A stretch of 64,000 nt of DNA from positions 83,736 to 147,735 of the forward strand of contig JANPFP010000188.1 of the NCBI GenBank assembly GCA_031423495.1, read 5' to 3'. Every line of letters starts with the position of its first letter. Position 1 is the stretch's first letter. Of this stretch, positions 8,710-17,365 are shown piece after piece. The notes under the pieces are model-generated. The model did not search any database. It saw nothing but the letters and a program-made list of their open reading frames with translations, and was not told the origin of the DNA. Source of the stretch: JACPYM01 sp031423495 (lineage in GTDB: Bacteria > Acidobacteriota > Blastocatellia > RBC074). The position numbers and the translations under genes were made by a program.

Positions 8710-9449
8710 CTATTCGCAAAACAGGCCAGAAACTCACGATTTCCATCCATTCCTAAAATTGGCGAATCCATCACGCCGCGCAGCGTCCAACTAAGGCTTT
8801 CAGCGCACGCGCAAATTTCGGCGACTACGCGCTGTTGCGCAGCTTCATCGCGGACGATGCCGCCTCTGCCGACTTCTTCGCGGCCTACTTCAAATTGCGG
8901 CTTGATGAGCGTGATGACGACGGCTTCGTTAGCGAGCAGCGGCGGCAAGGCGGGCAAAATTTTCGTCAGCGAGATGAACGACACATCCATCACGACAAGG
9001 GCGAAGCGTTCAGTGAAATCCGCAGGCTGTAAGTAACGTGCGTTGACATGCTCACGCGTTTCGACGCGCGGGTCGTTGCGCAAACGCCAATCGAGTTGGC
9101 CGTGGCCTACGTCAAGGGCTACGACGCGCGCCGCACCACGTTGTAACAGGCAATCGGTGAAACCTCCGGTCGAAGCGCCGATGTCCAAACAAACCTTATC
9201 GGTCACGTTGATGACAAATTGATTGAGCGCCGCCGCCAGTTTGAATCCGCCGCGACTGACATAAGGCATCGTCTCTTTGATCGTGAGCGGAGCGTCAGCG
9301 GCGACGAGTTGTCCGGCTTTGTCGAGGCGTTGCAAGTCGCTGAAAACCTGCCCCGCCAGAATGAGGGCTTGAGCTTTGGTGCGCGTTTCGACGAGGCCGC
9401 GTTCAACCAGCAGCTTGTCGAGCCGTTCTTTTTTGGGTTTGCCGTTCAT
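8706..9449 (-). CDS. tlyA: TlyA-type rRNA 2'-O-methyltransferase
   Basis: This 247-residue protein has an N-terminal S4 RNA-binding domain (ERLDKLLVERGLVETRTKAQ) and a FtsJ-like SAM methyltransferase domain (CLDIGASTGGFTDCLLQ near residue 98). TlyA proteins methylate cytidine ribose in rRNA; older annotations call them hemolysins. The KDKE-type residues fit VALDVGHGQLDWRL, VMDVSFISLTK and LIKPQFEVG. The gene is convergent with the FAD oxidase, with a four-base overlap of stops, and a long hairpin repeat lies upstream. Confidence 0.9.
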   Translation of the reverse strand: MNGKPKKERLDKLLVERGLVETRTKAQALILAGQVFSDLQRLDKAGQLVAADAPLTIKETMPYVSRGGFKLAAALNQFVINVTDKVCLDIGASTGGFTDCLLQRGAARVVALDVGHGQLDWRLRNDPRVETREHVNARYLQPADFTERFALVVMDVSFISLTKILPALPPLLANEAVVITLIKPQFEVGREEVGRGGIVRDEAAQQRVVAEICACAESLSWTLRGVMDSPILGMDGNREFLACFANS

Positions 9450-9467
9450 TGCCTAAGTCGAAACACA

Positions 9468-9591
9468 GAAGAATTGGACAGGATTAACAGGATTTTTCAG
9501 GATTAACCGGATAGGGAAGAAGCACGAAAGCCTATGTTTATTGACTCATCCTGTACATCCTGAAAATCCCGTTAATCCTGTCCAATTTCTG
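9468..9591. repeat. Long inverted repeat of the ACAGGATTAACAGGATT family
   Basis: The left arm at about 9468-9512 and right arm at about 9548-9591 are imperfect reverse complements built from the word GGACAGGATTAACAGGATT. They form a hairpin of about 40 bp with a loop of about 35 bases. It lies between the divergent tlyA and the response-regulator gene. A close relative is at 61900-62021. The rest of the gap, to 9714, holds no gene. Confidence 0.85.
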
Positions 9592-9714
9592 GTGTCCCAA
9601 TGTTGGGTGATCTGGTGTAGTTGGATTGCGGAAATCATTGCGCTTGCCTATCTTTACCGCCGCATTCCGTAGCGTCCCCGCTTAACACACTTTGGCAGAA
9701 AAGGTTTCCGAGCA

Positions 9715-11100
9715 ATGGCGAAAAGCATTCTGGTCGTAGACGACGAAAAAAACCAACGCGACATCCTGCAACTGATTCTCTCAGGCGAACGCGACGCCGA
9801 GGGCAACGCGCTGTATGACATCAAGACCGCCAGCAACGGGCAAGAAGCCTTGCGCCAGTTCAAGAACGAACGCTTCGACCTCGTGCTGACCGATCTCAAG
9901 ATGGCTGGCATGGACGGCTTGCAACTGCTCAACGAAATCTCGCAACTCGACAGTTCGTTGCCGGTGATTTTGATGACCGCGCATGGCTCGATTGATACGG
10001 TCAAAGAGGCGCTGCGCGGCGGAGCGTTCGACTATCTCGAAAAGCCGCTCGAACGATTGAAGCTGCTTTCAACCGTCGCCAATGCCGTCGCCCAGATGCG
10101 CGCCGTTGACGAAGAAATCATTGGCGTATCTGACGCGATGGAGCGCGTCAAAAAGATGATCGTCAAAGTCGCTGTGTCCTCGTCAACGGTGTTGATTCGT
10201 GGCGAATCGGGCACGGGTAAAGAACGCATCGCGCGCGCCATTCACAAGGCCAGCCCGCGCATCGGCGAACGCTTTCAGGCCGTCAATTGCGCAGCGATCA
10301 ACGAAAACCTGCTCGAGTCTGAACTGTTCGGCCACGAGAAAGGTTCGTTCACCGGAGCGCACGCCGAGAAAAAAGGACTGTTTGAAATCGCTGACAAAGG
10401 TACGTTGTTTCTCGACGAAATCGGCGAGATCAACGTCAGCATGCAAGCCAAGCTGTTGCGCGTCTTGCAGGAAAAAGAAGTCACGCACGTCGGCGGTACG
10501 CGTTCGATCAAAGTTGACGTACGCGTACTCGCCGCCACCAACCGCGACCTCGAAGCGATGGTCAAAGACGGACGCTTCCGCGAAGACCTCTATTACCGCC
10601 TCAACGTGATTCCGATCACCGTCCCGCCGTTGCGCCAGCGCCGCGACGACATCAAGGTGTTGACCGAACACTTCCTGCGCAAGCACAGCGCCAACGCCGG
10701 ACGCCCCATGCGACTGGGCGATGACGCGCGCCGCCTGATTCTCGATTACGCGTGGCCGGGCAACGTACGCCAACTCGAATCCGCCATCGAACGAGCTTTG
10801 CTATTAGCTGAAACCGACGAAATCACCGCCGAAGATTTGCCGCTCGAAATCCGCGCAACCATGCCCACCGAAGGCGTCGCCGGATTCAAACTTCCACCCG
10901 AAGGCCTTTCGTTCGAAGAACTCGAACATTCGTTGTTAATTCAAGCGATGGAACAAACCGGCTGGAACATTACGCGCGCGGCCAAACTGTTGGGGCTGTC
11001 GTTCAGAACGATGCAATATCGGCTGGATAAGTTCGAGATTAAACGTCCGAACAAGGTGAAAGGCGGAACGGATGGAGAATCAGAAGAGGCTGCCGAATGA
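9715..11100 (+). CDS. NtrC-family sigma-54-dependent response regulator
   Basis: This 461-residue protein has a receiver domain (ILVVDDEKN, phospho-acceptor Asp in LVLTDLKMAGMDG, Lys in YLEKPL), an AAA+ sigma-54 activator domain (Walker A GESGTGKE, GSFTGA loop, Walker B GTLFLDEIGEI, R-finger region) and a Fis-type HTH at the C-terminus (WNITRAAKLLGLSFRTMQYRLDKF). The receiver carries about eight extra residues after the first helix (GERDAEGNALYD). The sigma-54 contact loop is GSFTGA rather than GAFTGA. No histidine kinase gene is in the neighbourhood, so its signal is unknown. It should activate RpoN promoters elsewhere. Confidence 0.93.
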   Translation: MAKSILVVDDEKNQRDILQLILSGERDAEGNALYDIKTASNGQEALRQFKNERFDLVLTDLKMAGMDGLQLLNEISQLDSSLPVILMTAHGSIDTVKEALRGGAFDYLEKPLERLKLLSTVANAVAQMRAVDEEIIGVSDAMERVKKMIVKVAVSSSTVLIRGESGTGKERIARAIHKASPRIGERFQAVNCAAINENLLESELFGHEKGSFTGAHAEKKGLFEIADKGTLFLDEIGEINVSMQAKLLRVLQEKEVTHVGGTRSIKVDVRVLAATNRDLEAMVKDGRFREDLYYRLNVIPITVPPLRQRRDDIKVLTEHFLRKHSANAGRPMRLGDDARRLILDYAWPGNVRQLESAIERALLLAETDEITAEDLPLEIRATMPTEGVAGFKLPPEGLSFEELEHSLLIQAMEQTGWNITRAAKLLGLSFRTMQYRLDKFEIKRPNKVKGGTDGESEEAAE

Positions 11101-11107
11101 ATTCGCC

Positions 11108-11968
11108 TCAGTCGGCCAACAAAAACGGTTTCGCTTCGGCCAGAAAAACTTCCAATTGATCGTGATGAACCCAATGCCCGGCGCGCGGCACTTTGACGAA
11201 GCGTGCGTTGGGCAGTGCCGCGAAACGTCCGTCGGCATCGGGCGCGGGGAACGGACTTTCTTCACCCCAAAACAACAACGTATCCGCTTCGATCTGGCTG
11301 AATAGTTCGAGTTGATCGGCGAAGCTGAAGCCCTGCGGCGCAAACGGTCGCGCGAAGTTGTCGAACTTCCACGCAAGCGAGCCGTCGGCATTCCAGTTCG
11401 TACCGTGCAAGGTCAAATGCCGAGCCTGTTCGACAGACAGATGTGGATTGGCTTCCTGCATGCGCGCGACAGCCGTCTCAAGCGTAGCGTATGAACGCGC
11501 TTCGCGCTTTTCGATTTGACGGATTTCTTCAATCCAACGACGCAGCCGTTTTGACGCAGGGTTGAACGCATGATGTTGCGGAGGCAAACCCAACCCTTCG
11601 ATAGAAATCAGTTTTTTGACGCGTTCGGGATAGGCGGCGGCGTAACTCGACGCAATAATGCCGCCGTAAGAATGTCCGACCAGATAAACGGGGAAAGCGT
11701 TGACGACATCGGCGAGCGCCGATAAGTCGAGCACGTGTTCGGGGACGGAATACAACGCGCCCGCCGCGTGCGTGCTGTTGCCGTGGCCGCGCAAGTCCGC
11801 CGCGATGACGTGAAAGTCTTCGCGCAAGGCACGCGCGACCCAATCCCAGTTGCGCGCATGGTCGAGTCCGCCATGCACCAACAGCAACGTAGGCTTGCCC
11901 GCCGTGCCATAATCCCAAAATTGCAGCTTCAAACGATGCGAGTAGAAAAAATGCGAAATAGGTTCCAT
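11108..11968 (-). CDS. Alpha/beta hydrolase
   Basis: This 286-residue cytoplasmic hydrolase has the oxyanion region LLVHGGLDHARNWD, the nucleophile elbow VGHSYGG (Ser), an acid region near FWGEESPFPAPDADG and the catalytic His in RAGHWVHHDQ. It belongs to the esterase/haloalkane-dehalogenase/MhpC-like group; the substrate is unknown. The start ATG at 11968 lies inside the 5' end of the divergent secreted hydrolase gene, so the two reading frames overlap head to head by up to about 30 bases. No strong ribosome site is seen. Confidence 0.85.
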   Translation of the reverse strand: MEPISHFFYSHRLKLQFWDYGTAGKPTLLLVHGGLDHARNWDWVARALREDFHVIAADLRGHGNSTHAAGALYSVPEHVLDLSALADVVNAFPVYLVGHSYGGIIASSYAAAYPERVKKLISIEGLGLPPQHHAFNPASKRLRRWIEEIRQIEKREARSYATLETAVARMQEANPHLSVEQARHLTLHGTNWNADGSLAWKFDNFARPFAPQGFSFADQLELFSQIEADTLLFWGEESPFPAPDADGRFAALPNARFVKVPRAGHWVHHDQLEVFLAEAKPFLLAD

Positions 11969-12823
11969 AGATTTTTGTGGTTAGTTTTAACGACGCTCAC
12001 GTTAGCGGCTGGCAGTGTCTTTGCGCAACAAACGCAAAACCCTTCGCCAATGGTCGAACATACGCGACGCCACGAACGGCGCGCGCAAACTTCTCCACCG
12101 GGGCAACGCGAACGACTCACTTTCGGTGCGTTGTATTTGCCCGACACGCTCAAGCGCAAAGCGACCGTGCCGCTGTTCATTCATTTTCACGGAGCCGCGT
12201 GGCTGGCTGAAACCGCAGCGGCTGAATTGAAAGACACCGCCGTCATCACGGTGCAACTGGGTTCGGGTTCGTCGGTTTATGCGAAGCCCTTTCTCGATCC
12301 CAAAGCTTTCGCCGACCTGCTGACCGAAGCCGAAGCCAAAGCGCAATGCAAGTTCGCGCCGATTACGCTGACGGCTTGGAGCGCGGGTTACGGCGCGGTG
12401 CGCGAAATCCTCAACGTGCCGGAACACTTCGCCCGGGTTGAGCGCGTGTTGCTGCTCGACGGATTGCATACGGGTTATGTGAACGGCACGCCGGGGCCGC
12501 AGGAATCGCAACTCGAAACCGACAAGCTCGCGGTCTTTTTGCACTTCGCACGCGAAGCCGTCGCTGGTCGCAAGCGAATGCTCATCACGCATACAGAAAT
12601 TTTTCCGGGTACGTTTGCGAGTACGACTGAGACGGCGGATTGGCTGTTGCGCGAATTGCAACTGGCGCGCAAGCCGGTGCTGAAATGGGGGCCGCTAGGT
12701 ACGCAACAACTCAGCGAAGCGAAACAAGGTGGCTTCACGCTTTACGGTTTCGCAGGCAACAGCGCGCCTGATCACGTAGACCAATTGCACGCGCTGTCTG
12801 AGTGGTTGCGGCAATTGAAATAA
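11951..12823 (+). CDS. Secreted alpha/beta hydrolase-like protein
   Basis: This is about 290 residues from ATG 11951 (ATG 11936 is also possible). It opens with a clear signal peptide (MRNRFHRFLWLVLTTLTLAA...VFAQQ). The mature part has PLFIHFHGAAW (oxyanion region), a nucleophile elbow TAWSAGYGA and a C-terminal GNSAPDHVDQLHAL with candidate acid and His residues. It is likely an exported esterase or peptidase-like hydrolase. It is divergent from the cytoplasmic hydrolase gene, and the 5' ends overlap. Its stop is 13 bases from the stop of convergent cstA. Confidence 0.72.
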   Translation: MRNRFHRFLWLVLTTLTLAAGSVFAQQTQNPSPMVEHTRRHERRAQTSPPGQRERLTFGALYLPDTLKRKATVPLFIHFHGAAWLAETAAAELKDTAVITVQLGSGSSVYAKPFLDPKAFADLLTEAEAKAQCKFAPITLTAWSAGYGAVREILNVPEHFARVERVLLLDGLHTGYVNGTPGPQESQLETDKLAVFLHFAREAVAGRKRMLITHTEIFPGTFASTTETADWLLRELQLARKPVLKWGPLGTQQLSEAKQGGFTLYGFAGNSAPDHVDQLHALSEWLRQLK

Positions 12824-12835
12824 TGGCCTAACGAA

Positions 12836-14680
12836 CTAAACCTGTTCGACAGCCACCGGCTCCTGCGCCAAGCCCTGATGCGGTTCGCCTTTGATGGCGA
12901 CGCGATACCATTTTAAGGCCGAGCCGATGATGACGATGACGAGGCCGATCATCAGCAAGATCGTAATGCCCGCATTAAGGTAAAGCCCTTTCGGCAGGTA
13001 ATTGTTCATCAGGTTTTGATAGCCCGCCGTCAGTTCTATGACGGTGAGAAAAGACAGCGGCAGAATCGTCACCCACATATAACGCGCTTTGCCTCGATTG
13101 ACGAGAAAGGTCGTGCCGATGCACAACGCGACGCAAGCCAACATCTGATTTGCCATGCCAAACAGCGGCCAGATCGTAGTAATCGAACCCGTTAAAACCA
13201 GATACGTCCACGGAACGACGGCGAGTATGCTGGCGATGATTACGCCGGGCCACCAGTCAGTTTGCGCGAATTTCTTATGCGCGAGGCCGAGTGTCTCTTG
13301 CATCATAAAACGCGCGACGCGCGTGCCTGCGTCAACGGTCGTGAGAATGAACAGCGCCTCAAACATAATGGCGAAGTGATACCAATAACTCATCAGCCCC
13401 GACATAAACGGGATGCGCGAAAAGATTTGCGCCATGCCTACAGCCAGGCTGACTGCGCCGCCCGTGCGTCCGGCGAGACGCTCTTCGCCAACGGCTTTGG
13501 TTAAGGCTTCGAGGTTCGATTCGTTGAATCCCATCGTGCGCAAACTGGCGTCAATTTTGGCGAAGGCTTCAACCGGCACGTTGATCTGAAAGTAATCGTG
13601 GGGAAACATCGCGCTCGCGGCGATCAAGGCCATGACGCCGACGATGGATTCGCACAGCATCGCGCCATAGCCGATGGCGCGCGCGTGCGTTTCTTTATCC
13701 AGCATCTTCGGCGTAGTGCCCGAACTCACCAGCGCGTGAAAGCCCGAAATCGCGCCGCAGGCAATCGTGATGAAGACGAAAGGGAAGACCTTGCCGGGAA
13801 TGATCGGCCCGCCGCCATGCACAAAAGGCGTAATGGCAGGCATTTTGAGTTCAGGCATCACGGTCAGAATGCCCAGCGCCAGCAAGGCAATCGAACCGAG
13901 TTTCATATACGAACTCAGATAATCGCGCGGCGCGAGCAACAACCAGACGGGCAAAACCGAAGCGACAAACGCATACACCGCCACCAGCAACGTGATGCCC
14001 GTTGTGCCGAAGCGAAAGTACTGACCAATGGAAGAATGCTGCACGGCTTCGCCCCCGACGACGGCGAGAATCAACAGGATGACACCGGCCACAGTGGCCT
14101 CGGTGATGGCGCGTTCCGAACCGTCGCGCCAGCGGTACATATACATCCCCATCAACAGCGCAATCGGAATGGTCATCGCAATCGTGAACATGCCCCACGC
14201 GCTTTCGGCCAACGCATTGACCAGCACGAAACCTACGCCGGCGAGCGCGACGATGAGGATGACCAGAATCGCAAACGTAGCCACCGCGCCCGTCACCCGA
14301 TCAATTTCGCGCCGCGCGATTTCGGCCAACGACTTGCCATCGCTGCGCACCGAAGCCGTCAACACAATAAAATCATGCACGGCTCCGGCCAGCACTACAC
14401 CGGTGATTAGCCACAGCAAACCGGGCAGGAATCCGAACTGCACCGCCAACACCGGCCCAATCAACGGCCCCGGCCCGCTGATCGCCGCGAAATGATGCCC
14501 CCACAAAACATACTTATTCGTCGGGATGAAATTGGCTCCGTCGTTGAACCGATGCGCAGGCGTTATGCGCGCGTCATCCAACGCCAACACTTTCGCGGCG
14601 ATGAACGCGCTGTAATAACGATAGGCGATGGCGTAAATACCAAGTACAGCCAGCAGGATGGGGACGGCGTTAATGGTCAT
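12836..14680 (-). CDS. cstA: Carbon starvation protein CstA (peptide/pyruvate transporter family)
   Basis: This 614-residue polytopic membrane protein has the CstA signatures NKYVLWGHHFAAISGPGPLIGPVLA (residues about 53-77, quoted as separate short blocks NKYVLWGHHF and ISGPGPLIGP), FHALVSSGTTPKML and FGMANQMLACVAL. Family members take up peptides or pyruvate under carbon limitation. The length is close to the short CstA form. A TGGAG ribosome site precedes ATG 14680. It is the last gene of a minus-strand run starting with the calcium antiporter, with only 24 bases separating it from the aspartic-protease gene. Confidence 0.92.
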   Translation of the reverse strand: MTINAVPILLAVLGIYAIAYRYYSAFIAAKVLALDDARITPAHRFNDGANFIPTNKYVLWGHHFAAISGPGPLIGPVLAVQFGFLPGLLWLITGVVLAGAVHDFIVLTASVRSDGKSLAEIARREIDRVTGAVATFAILVILIVALAGVGFVLVNALAESAWGMFTIAMTIPIALLMGMYMYRWRDGSERAITEATVAGVILLILAVVGGEAVQHSSIGQYFRFGTTGITLLVAVYAFVASVLPVWLLLAPRDYLSSYMKLGSIALLALGILTVMPELKMPAITPFVHGGGPIIPGKVFPFVFITIACGAISGFHALVSSGTTPKMLDKETHARAIGYGAMLCESIVGVMALIAASAMFPHDYFQINVPVEAFAKIDASLRTMGFNESNLEALTKAVGEERLAGRTGGAVSLAVGMAQIFSRIPFMSGLMSYWYHFAIMFEALFILTTVDAGTRVARFMMQETLGLAHKKFAQTDWWPGVIIASILAVVPWTYLVLTGSITTIWPLFGMANQMLACVALCIGTTFLVNRGKARYMWVTILPLSFLTVIELTAGYQNLMNNYLPKGLYLNAGITILLMIGLVIVIIGSALKWYRVAIKGEPHQGLAQEPVAVEQV

Positions 14681-14704
14681 GAAGACTCCAGGAGTTCGTA
14701 ATCG

Positions 14705-15088
14705 TTAAGCCAACGTAATCAGTCCGTTGCGAAAATCTATGTTCAGGTTCAGCCCGCGAAAAAAATCCAAGCCGAGCAAACCGTCAATGCTGGCACGTGC
14801 AGGTAAAGCATGTGCATGCACTTTCAGATTTTGTCGTGTATGACCGAGCGCAGTCAGGCTAAGAACAAAAACATCGGCAGCCCTCTCAACACGGCTGCCC
14901 GTAGTGATTTCTGTAAAACTTGCCGCCTGCGCCGGGTCGTAGCCGACAGCGATCAGCATCTCAGGGTTGATCAGCGTACGAGTCGCTCCGGTATCAAGCG
15001 CCAGTTTCAGAAAAGCTTTTCCCGTAGACCCGACCAATTCAACGCGAACCAACAGCAAAGCTGCGGCTGGTTCAAACCGGAAGGTCAT
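14705..15088 (-). CDS. Retropepsin-like (clan AA) aspartic protease domain protein
   Basis: This 127-residue protein has the single-lobe aspartic protease signature LKLALDTGATRTLI (Asp-Thr-Gly-Ala) near residue 31 and the second hydrophobic-Gly block LLGLDFFRGL near the C-terminus. Such proteins would act as dimers. There is no signal peptide. The start overlaps the stop of the DUF5678-like gene (ATGA at 15085-15088), and this pairing suggests that the two products work together. The target is unknown. Confidence 0.75.
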   Translation of the reverse strand: MTFRFEPAAALLLVRVELVGSTGKAFLKLALDTGATRTLINPEMLIAVGYDPAQAASFTEITTGSRVERAADVFVLSLTALGHTRQNLKVHAHALPARASIDGLLGLDFFRGLNLNIDFRNGLITLA

Positions 15089-15312
15089 AAGACGAACTCC
15101 ATGCCAGCGGGCATTTCGCCCGTGAAGATTACGGCAAAGCGCGCCGGGCGCAGTTCCATAGCTTTACGATAAACCTCATCGCGGGTCTTGCCGTGGCAAA
15201 GCACCTGCCCGCTGAGTACCTCAAACGTTTCACTCGTTTGAGGCTCGCCTACCAGCACCCATTCATCTTCGAATTGTTTTTCAATCTCAGTGATATTCAG
15301 GACTTGATCCAT
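15085..15312 (-). CDS. DUF5678-like small protein
   Basis: This 75-residue protein starts with an AAGGAGT ribosome site just upstream of ATG 15312. The core FEDEWVLVGEP...GQVLCHGKTRDEVYRKAME resembles small DUF5678-type domains, in which a short beta hairpin precedes a helix. It is translationally coupled to the aspartic-protease gene. A second protein of the same general type is at 26253-26567. No function is known, and an antitoxin-like or substrate-adaptor role for the protease is only a guess. Confidence 0.6.
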   Translation of the reverse strand: MDQVLNITEIEKQFEDEWVLVGEPQTSETFEVLSGQVLCHGKTRDEVYRKAMELRPARFAVIFTGEMPAGMEFVL

Positions 15313-15323
15313 AGGTACTCCTT

Positions 15324-16466
15324 CTAGTGCGGTGCAACTGCTCCCGCCGCTGGCGCTACGTCCGCAGGCGCAGCCGTAGTTTCGGGCAAAAAATAAAACG
15401 TCAAACCGAGAATGATGTAAACCGCCAGCAACAGCACGCCTTCCATCCAGTTCGATTCGCCGTCCTGTACGATCAATGTCATCACGGCAACTGCCGCGAC
15501 GACGGCGACGACTTCGAGAATGGTGAAGTGCAAGTCCATCGGCTTGCCGAACGCGTAACTGGCAAACACCAGCACGGGCGCTACGAACAAGGCGACTTGC
15601 ATGCTCGAACCGATGGCGATGTTGATGGCTAAATCCATTTTGTTTTTGAGCGCCATCAACACGGCGGTCGAATGTTCCGCCGCGTTGCCGATGATGGCGA
15701 CGAGAATGACACCGACGAAAATTTCGGTCAGCCCCAACTGATGCGAAGCCGCTTCGACTGCGCCCACCAAAAATTCGCTCATCAGGGCGACAAACGCCGT
15801 AGCCACCAACAACGTCACGACCGAGCGCGTCTGGCTCCAGCCGTGCGTACCGATGGCTTCTTCCTCTTCCTTTTCCATGTTGCCGACGTAAAGGTGCGAG
15901 TGCGTTTTGAGCGAAAAGATCAAACTCAACACGTAAACGATGATGAGGACAATGGCGATTTCAAGGCTCAGGTTTTGTTCGCGTTCGACCGGATAGTTGC
16001 GCACGATCAAGTGAAAGATCGCGGGCAATAACAGAGCGATGGCCGACAGCGCCAGCATCGTCGAACCCAAGGCCGCTGCCGTTGCGTTGAATTTTTGGCG
16101 CGGAAATTTCACGCCGCCCGCAATAATGCTCAAGCCCAGCACGAGCAAAATGTTGCCGATGATCGAACCCGTGATCGAAGCCTTTACGACCTCGAACAAG
16201 CCTTTGCGCAAGGCCATCAGCGCGATAATCAGTTCTGCCGCGTTGCCAAACGTAGCGTTGAGCAACCCGCCGACGCCCTCGCCCAGCTTTTCGGCCAGAT
16301 GTTCGGTCGCGCGTCCCATCCAACCCGCCAGCGGAATGATCGCCAGCGCCGAAGCCGTAAAAATCATGATCGGATTGCCGTGCGTGAATTCGAGTACGAT
16401 GGCGACAGGGATGAAAACCAGCAGCAGGTTCAACAGGTTTTGCGGCTTGAATAAGTCTTTTAACAG
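15324..16466 (-). CDS. cax: Calcium/proton antiporter (CaCA family, Cax)
   Basis: This integral membrane exchanger of about 380 residues has the two CaCA alpha-repeat motifs GLLNATFGNAAELIIA and VAIIGNAAEHSTAVL. A loop rich in Glu lies between the halves (GNMEKEEEEAIG). It would export Ca2+ or other divalent cations in exchange for protons. Start choice: no ATG, GTG or TTG lies at the good ribosome site AAGGAGC (16480-16474). CTG at 16466 is 8 bases away and ATC at 16469 is 5 away. The first conventional codon is TTG 16433, without a ribosome site. I therefore favour CTG 16466. It is first in the run leading to cstA. Confidence 0.85.
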   Translation of the reverse strand: MLKDLFKPQNLLNLLLVFIPVAIVLEFTHGNPIMIFTASALAIIPLAGWMGRATEHLAEKLGEGVGGLLNATFGNAAELIIALMALRKGLFEVVKASITGSIIGNILLVLGLSIIAGGVKFPRQKFNATAAALGSTMLALSAIALLLPAIFHLIVRNYPVEREQNLSLEIAIVLIIVYVLSLIFSLKTHSHLYVGNMEKEEEEAIGTHGWSQTRSVVTLLVATAFVALMSEFLVGAVEAASHQLGLTEIFVGVILVAIIGNAAEHSTAVLMALKNKMDLAINIAIGSSMQVALFVAPVLVFASYAFGKPMDLHFTILEVVAVVAAVAVMTLIVQDGESNWMEGVLLLAVYIILGLTFYFLPETTAAPADVAPAAGAVAPH

Positions 16467-16648
16467 GATGTTTGCTCCTTATGGGTAATGCGGGAATGCG
16501 CTTGTGACGGCGGCGATTATAAAGAGCCATCGGCGCAAAGCAATTGCCGGAGTTGTTCAAGCCGAAGCGGTTTTGTTACTCTCGCTTCTCCCTCAATTCG
16601 CACGTTTCCCCATCTTCGATTCACTTACTTTTCCAGCAGGAGAACACG

Positions 16649-17299
16649 ATGAAAAAAATGCTATCGCTCGCATTCGCGCTCAGTTTGCTGTGCGCCAGCG
16701 CGCTCACGACCGAAGCGCAAACCAAACGCCGCGCCATTAAACGTCCAGCAACCAGCAGAGCCGCTGCCAACGAACCCGTCGCGCCGCGGCTGGCCGTCGG
16801 CACGCAAATGAAGATTCGTTTGCAAGACACGATTGACACGAAAAACTCGGCGGACGGCGACAGGTTCAGCGCCAAGGTACTCGACCCTTCGACGCACGCC
16901 GACGCTACCATCGAAGGCCATCTAGCCCGGGTCCAGCAATCCGGCAAATTCAAAGGCCGCACCTCGCTCGTGTTGTCCTTTGACAGAATCAGTTATCCCA
17001 ACGGCGCGAGCCGTACGATGGCGGCGCAGGTCGTCAGAGTTTACGGCGAAGATGCGCCCAAAAAAGTTGACGAAGAAGGCAACGTCCAAACTGGCAATCG
17101 CACCGACACGACCATCAAACGCACCGGCGGCGGCGCAGCAGCCGGTGCGATCATTGGAGCCATCGCGGGCGGCGGCAAAGGCGCAGCCATCGGTGCGGCC
17201 ATTGGCGCAGGCGTCGGCGCGGGTTCGACTTACATTCAAGGCAGCAGCAAGATCAAACTCGAATCAGGCACAGAGATTTTGATCAAAACCACCCGCTAA
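16649..17299 (+). CDS. Exported glycine-zipper protein
   Basis: This 216-residue protein starts at ATG 16649 behind an AGGAGA site. It has a signal peptide (MKKMLSLAFALSLLCASALT), a basic linker, a beta-rich middle (LAVGTQMKIRLQDTIDTKNS...FSAKVLD) and a C-terminal glycine zipper (AGAIIGAIAGGGKGAAIGAA) that may insert into or bundle in the membrane. Similar Acidobacterial proteins are annotated only as hypothetical or YMGG-like. It stands alone and is followed by the GTGCGGA repeat. Confidence 0.7.
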   Translation: MKKMLSLAFALSLLCASALTTEAQTKRRAIKRPATSRAAANEPVAPRLAVGTQMKIRLQDTIDTKNSADGDRFSAKVLDPSTHADATIEGHLARVQQSGKFKGRTSLVLSFDRISYPNGASRTMAAQVVRVYGEDAPKKVDEEGNVQTGNRTDTTIKRTGGGAAAGAIIGAIAGGGKGAAIGAAIGAGVGAGSTYIQGSSKIKLESGTEILIKTTR

Positions 17300-17305
17300 C
17301 CTTCA

Positions 17306-17364
17306 AGTGCGGAATGCGGAGTGCGGAATTCAACTCCGCACTCCGCACTCCGCACTCCGCACTC
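17306..17364. repeat. GTGCGGA/TCCGCAC tandem hairpin touching the ThiF-like start
   Basis: The left arm at 17306-17327 holds three AGTGCGGA-like units and the right arm at 17335-17364 holds four TCCGCAC units, so the array folds into a hairpin. The right arm ends one base before the ATG at 17366. The repeat therefore occupies the whole leader of that gene and leaves no Shine-Dalgarno. Confidence 0.88.
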
Positions 17365-17365
17365 T

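Noticed and set aside
13598..14410. 270-codon plus-strand reading frame
   Set aside because: Lies entirely antisense to cstA, has His/Arg-rich low-complexity composition and no ribosome site; a shadow frame of a G/C-rich membrane-protein gene.
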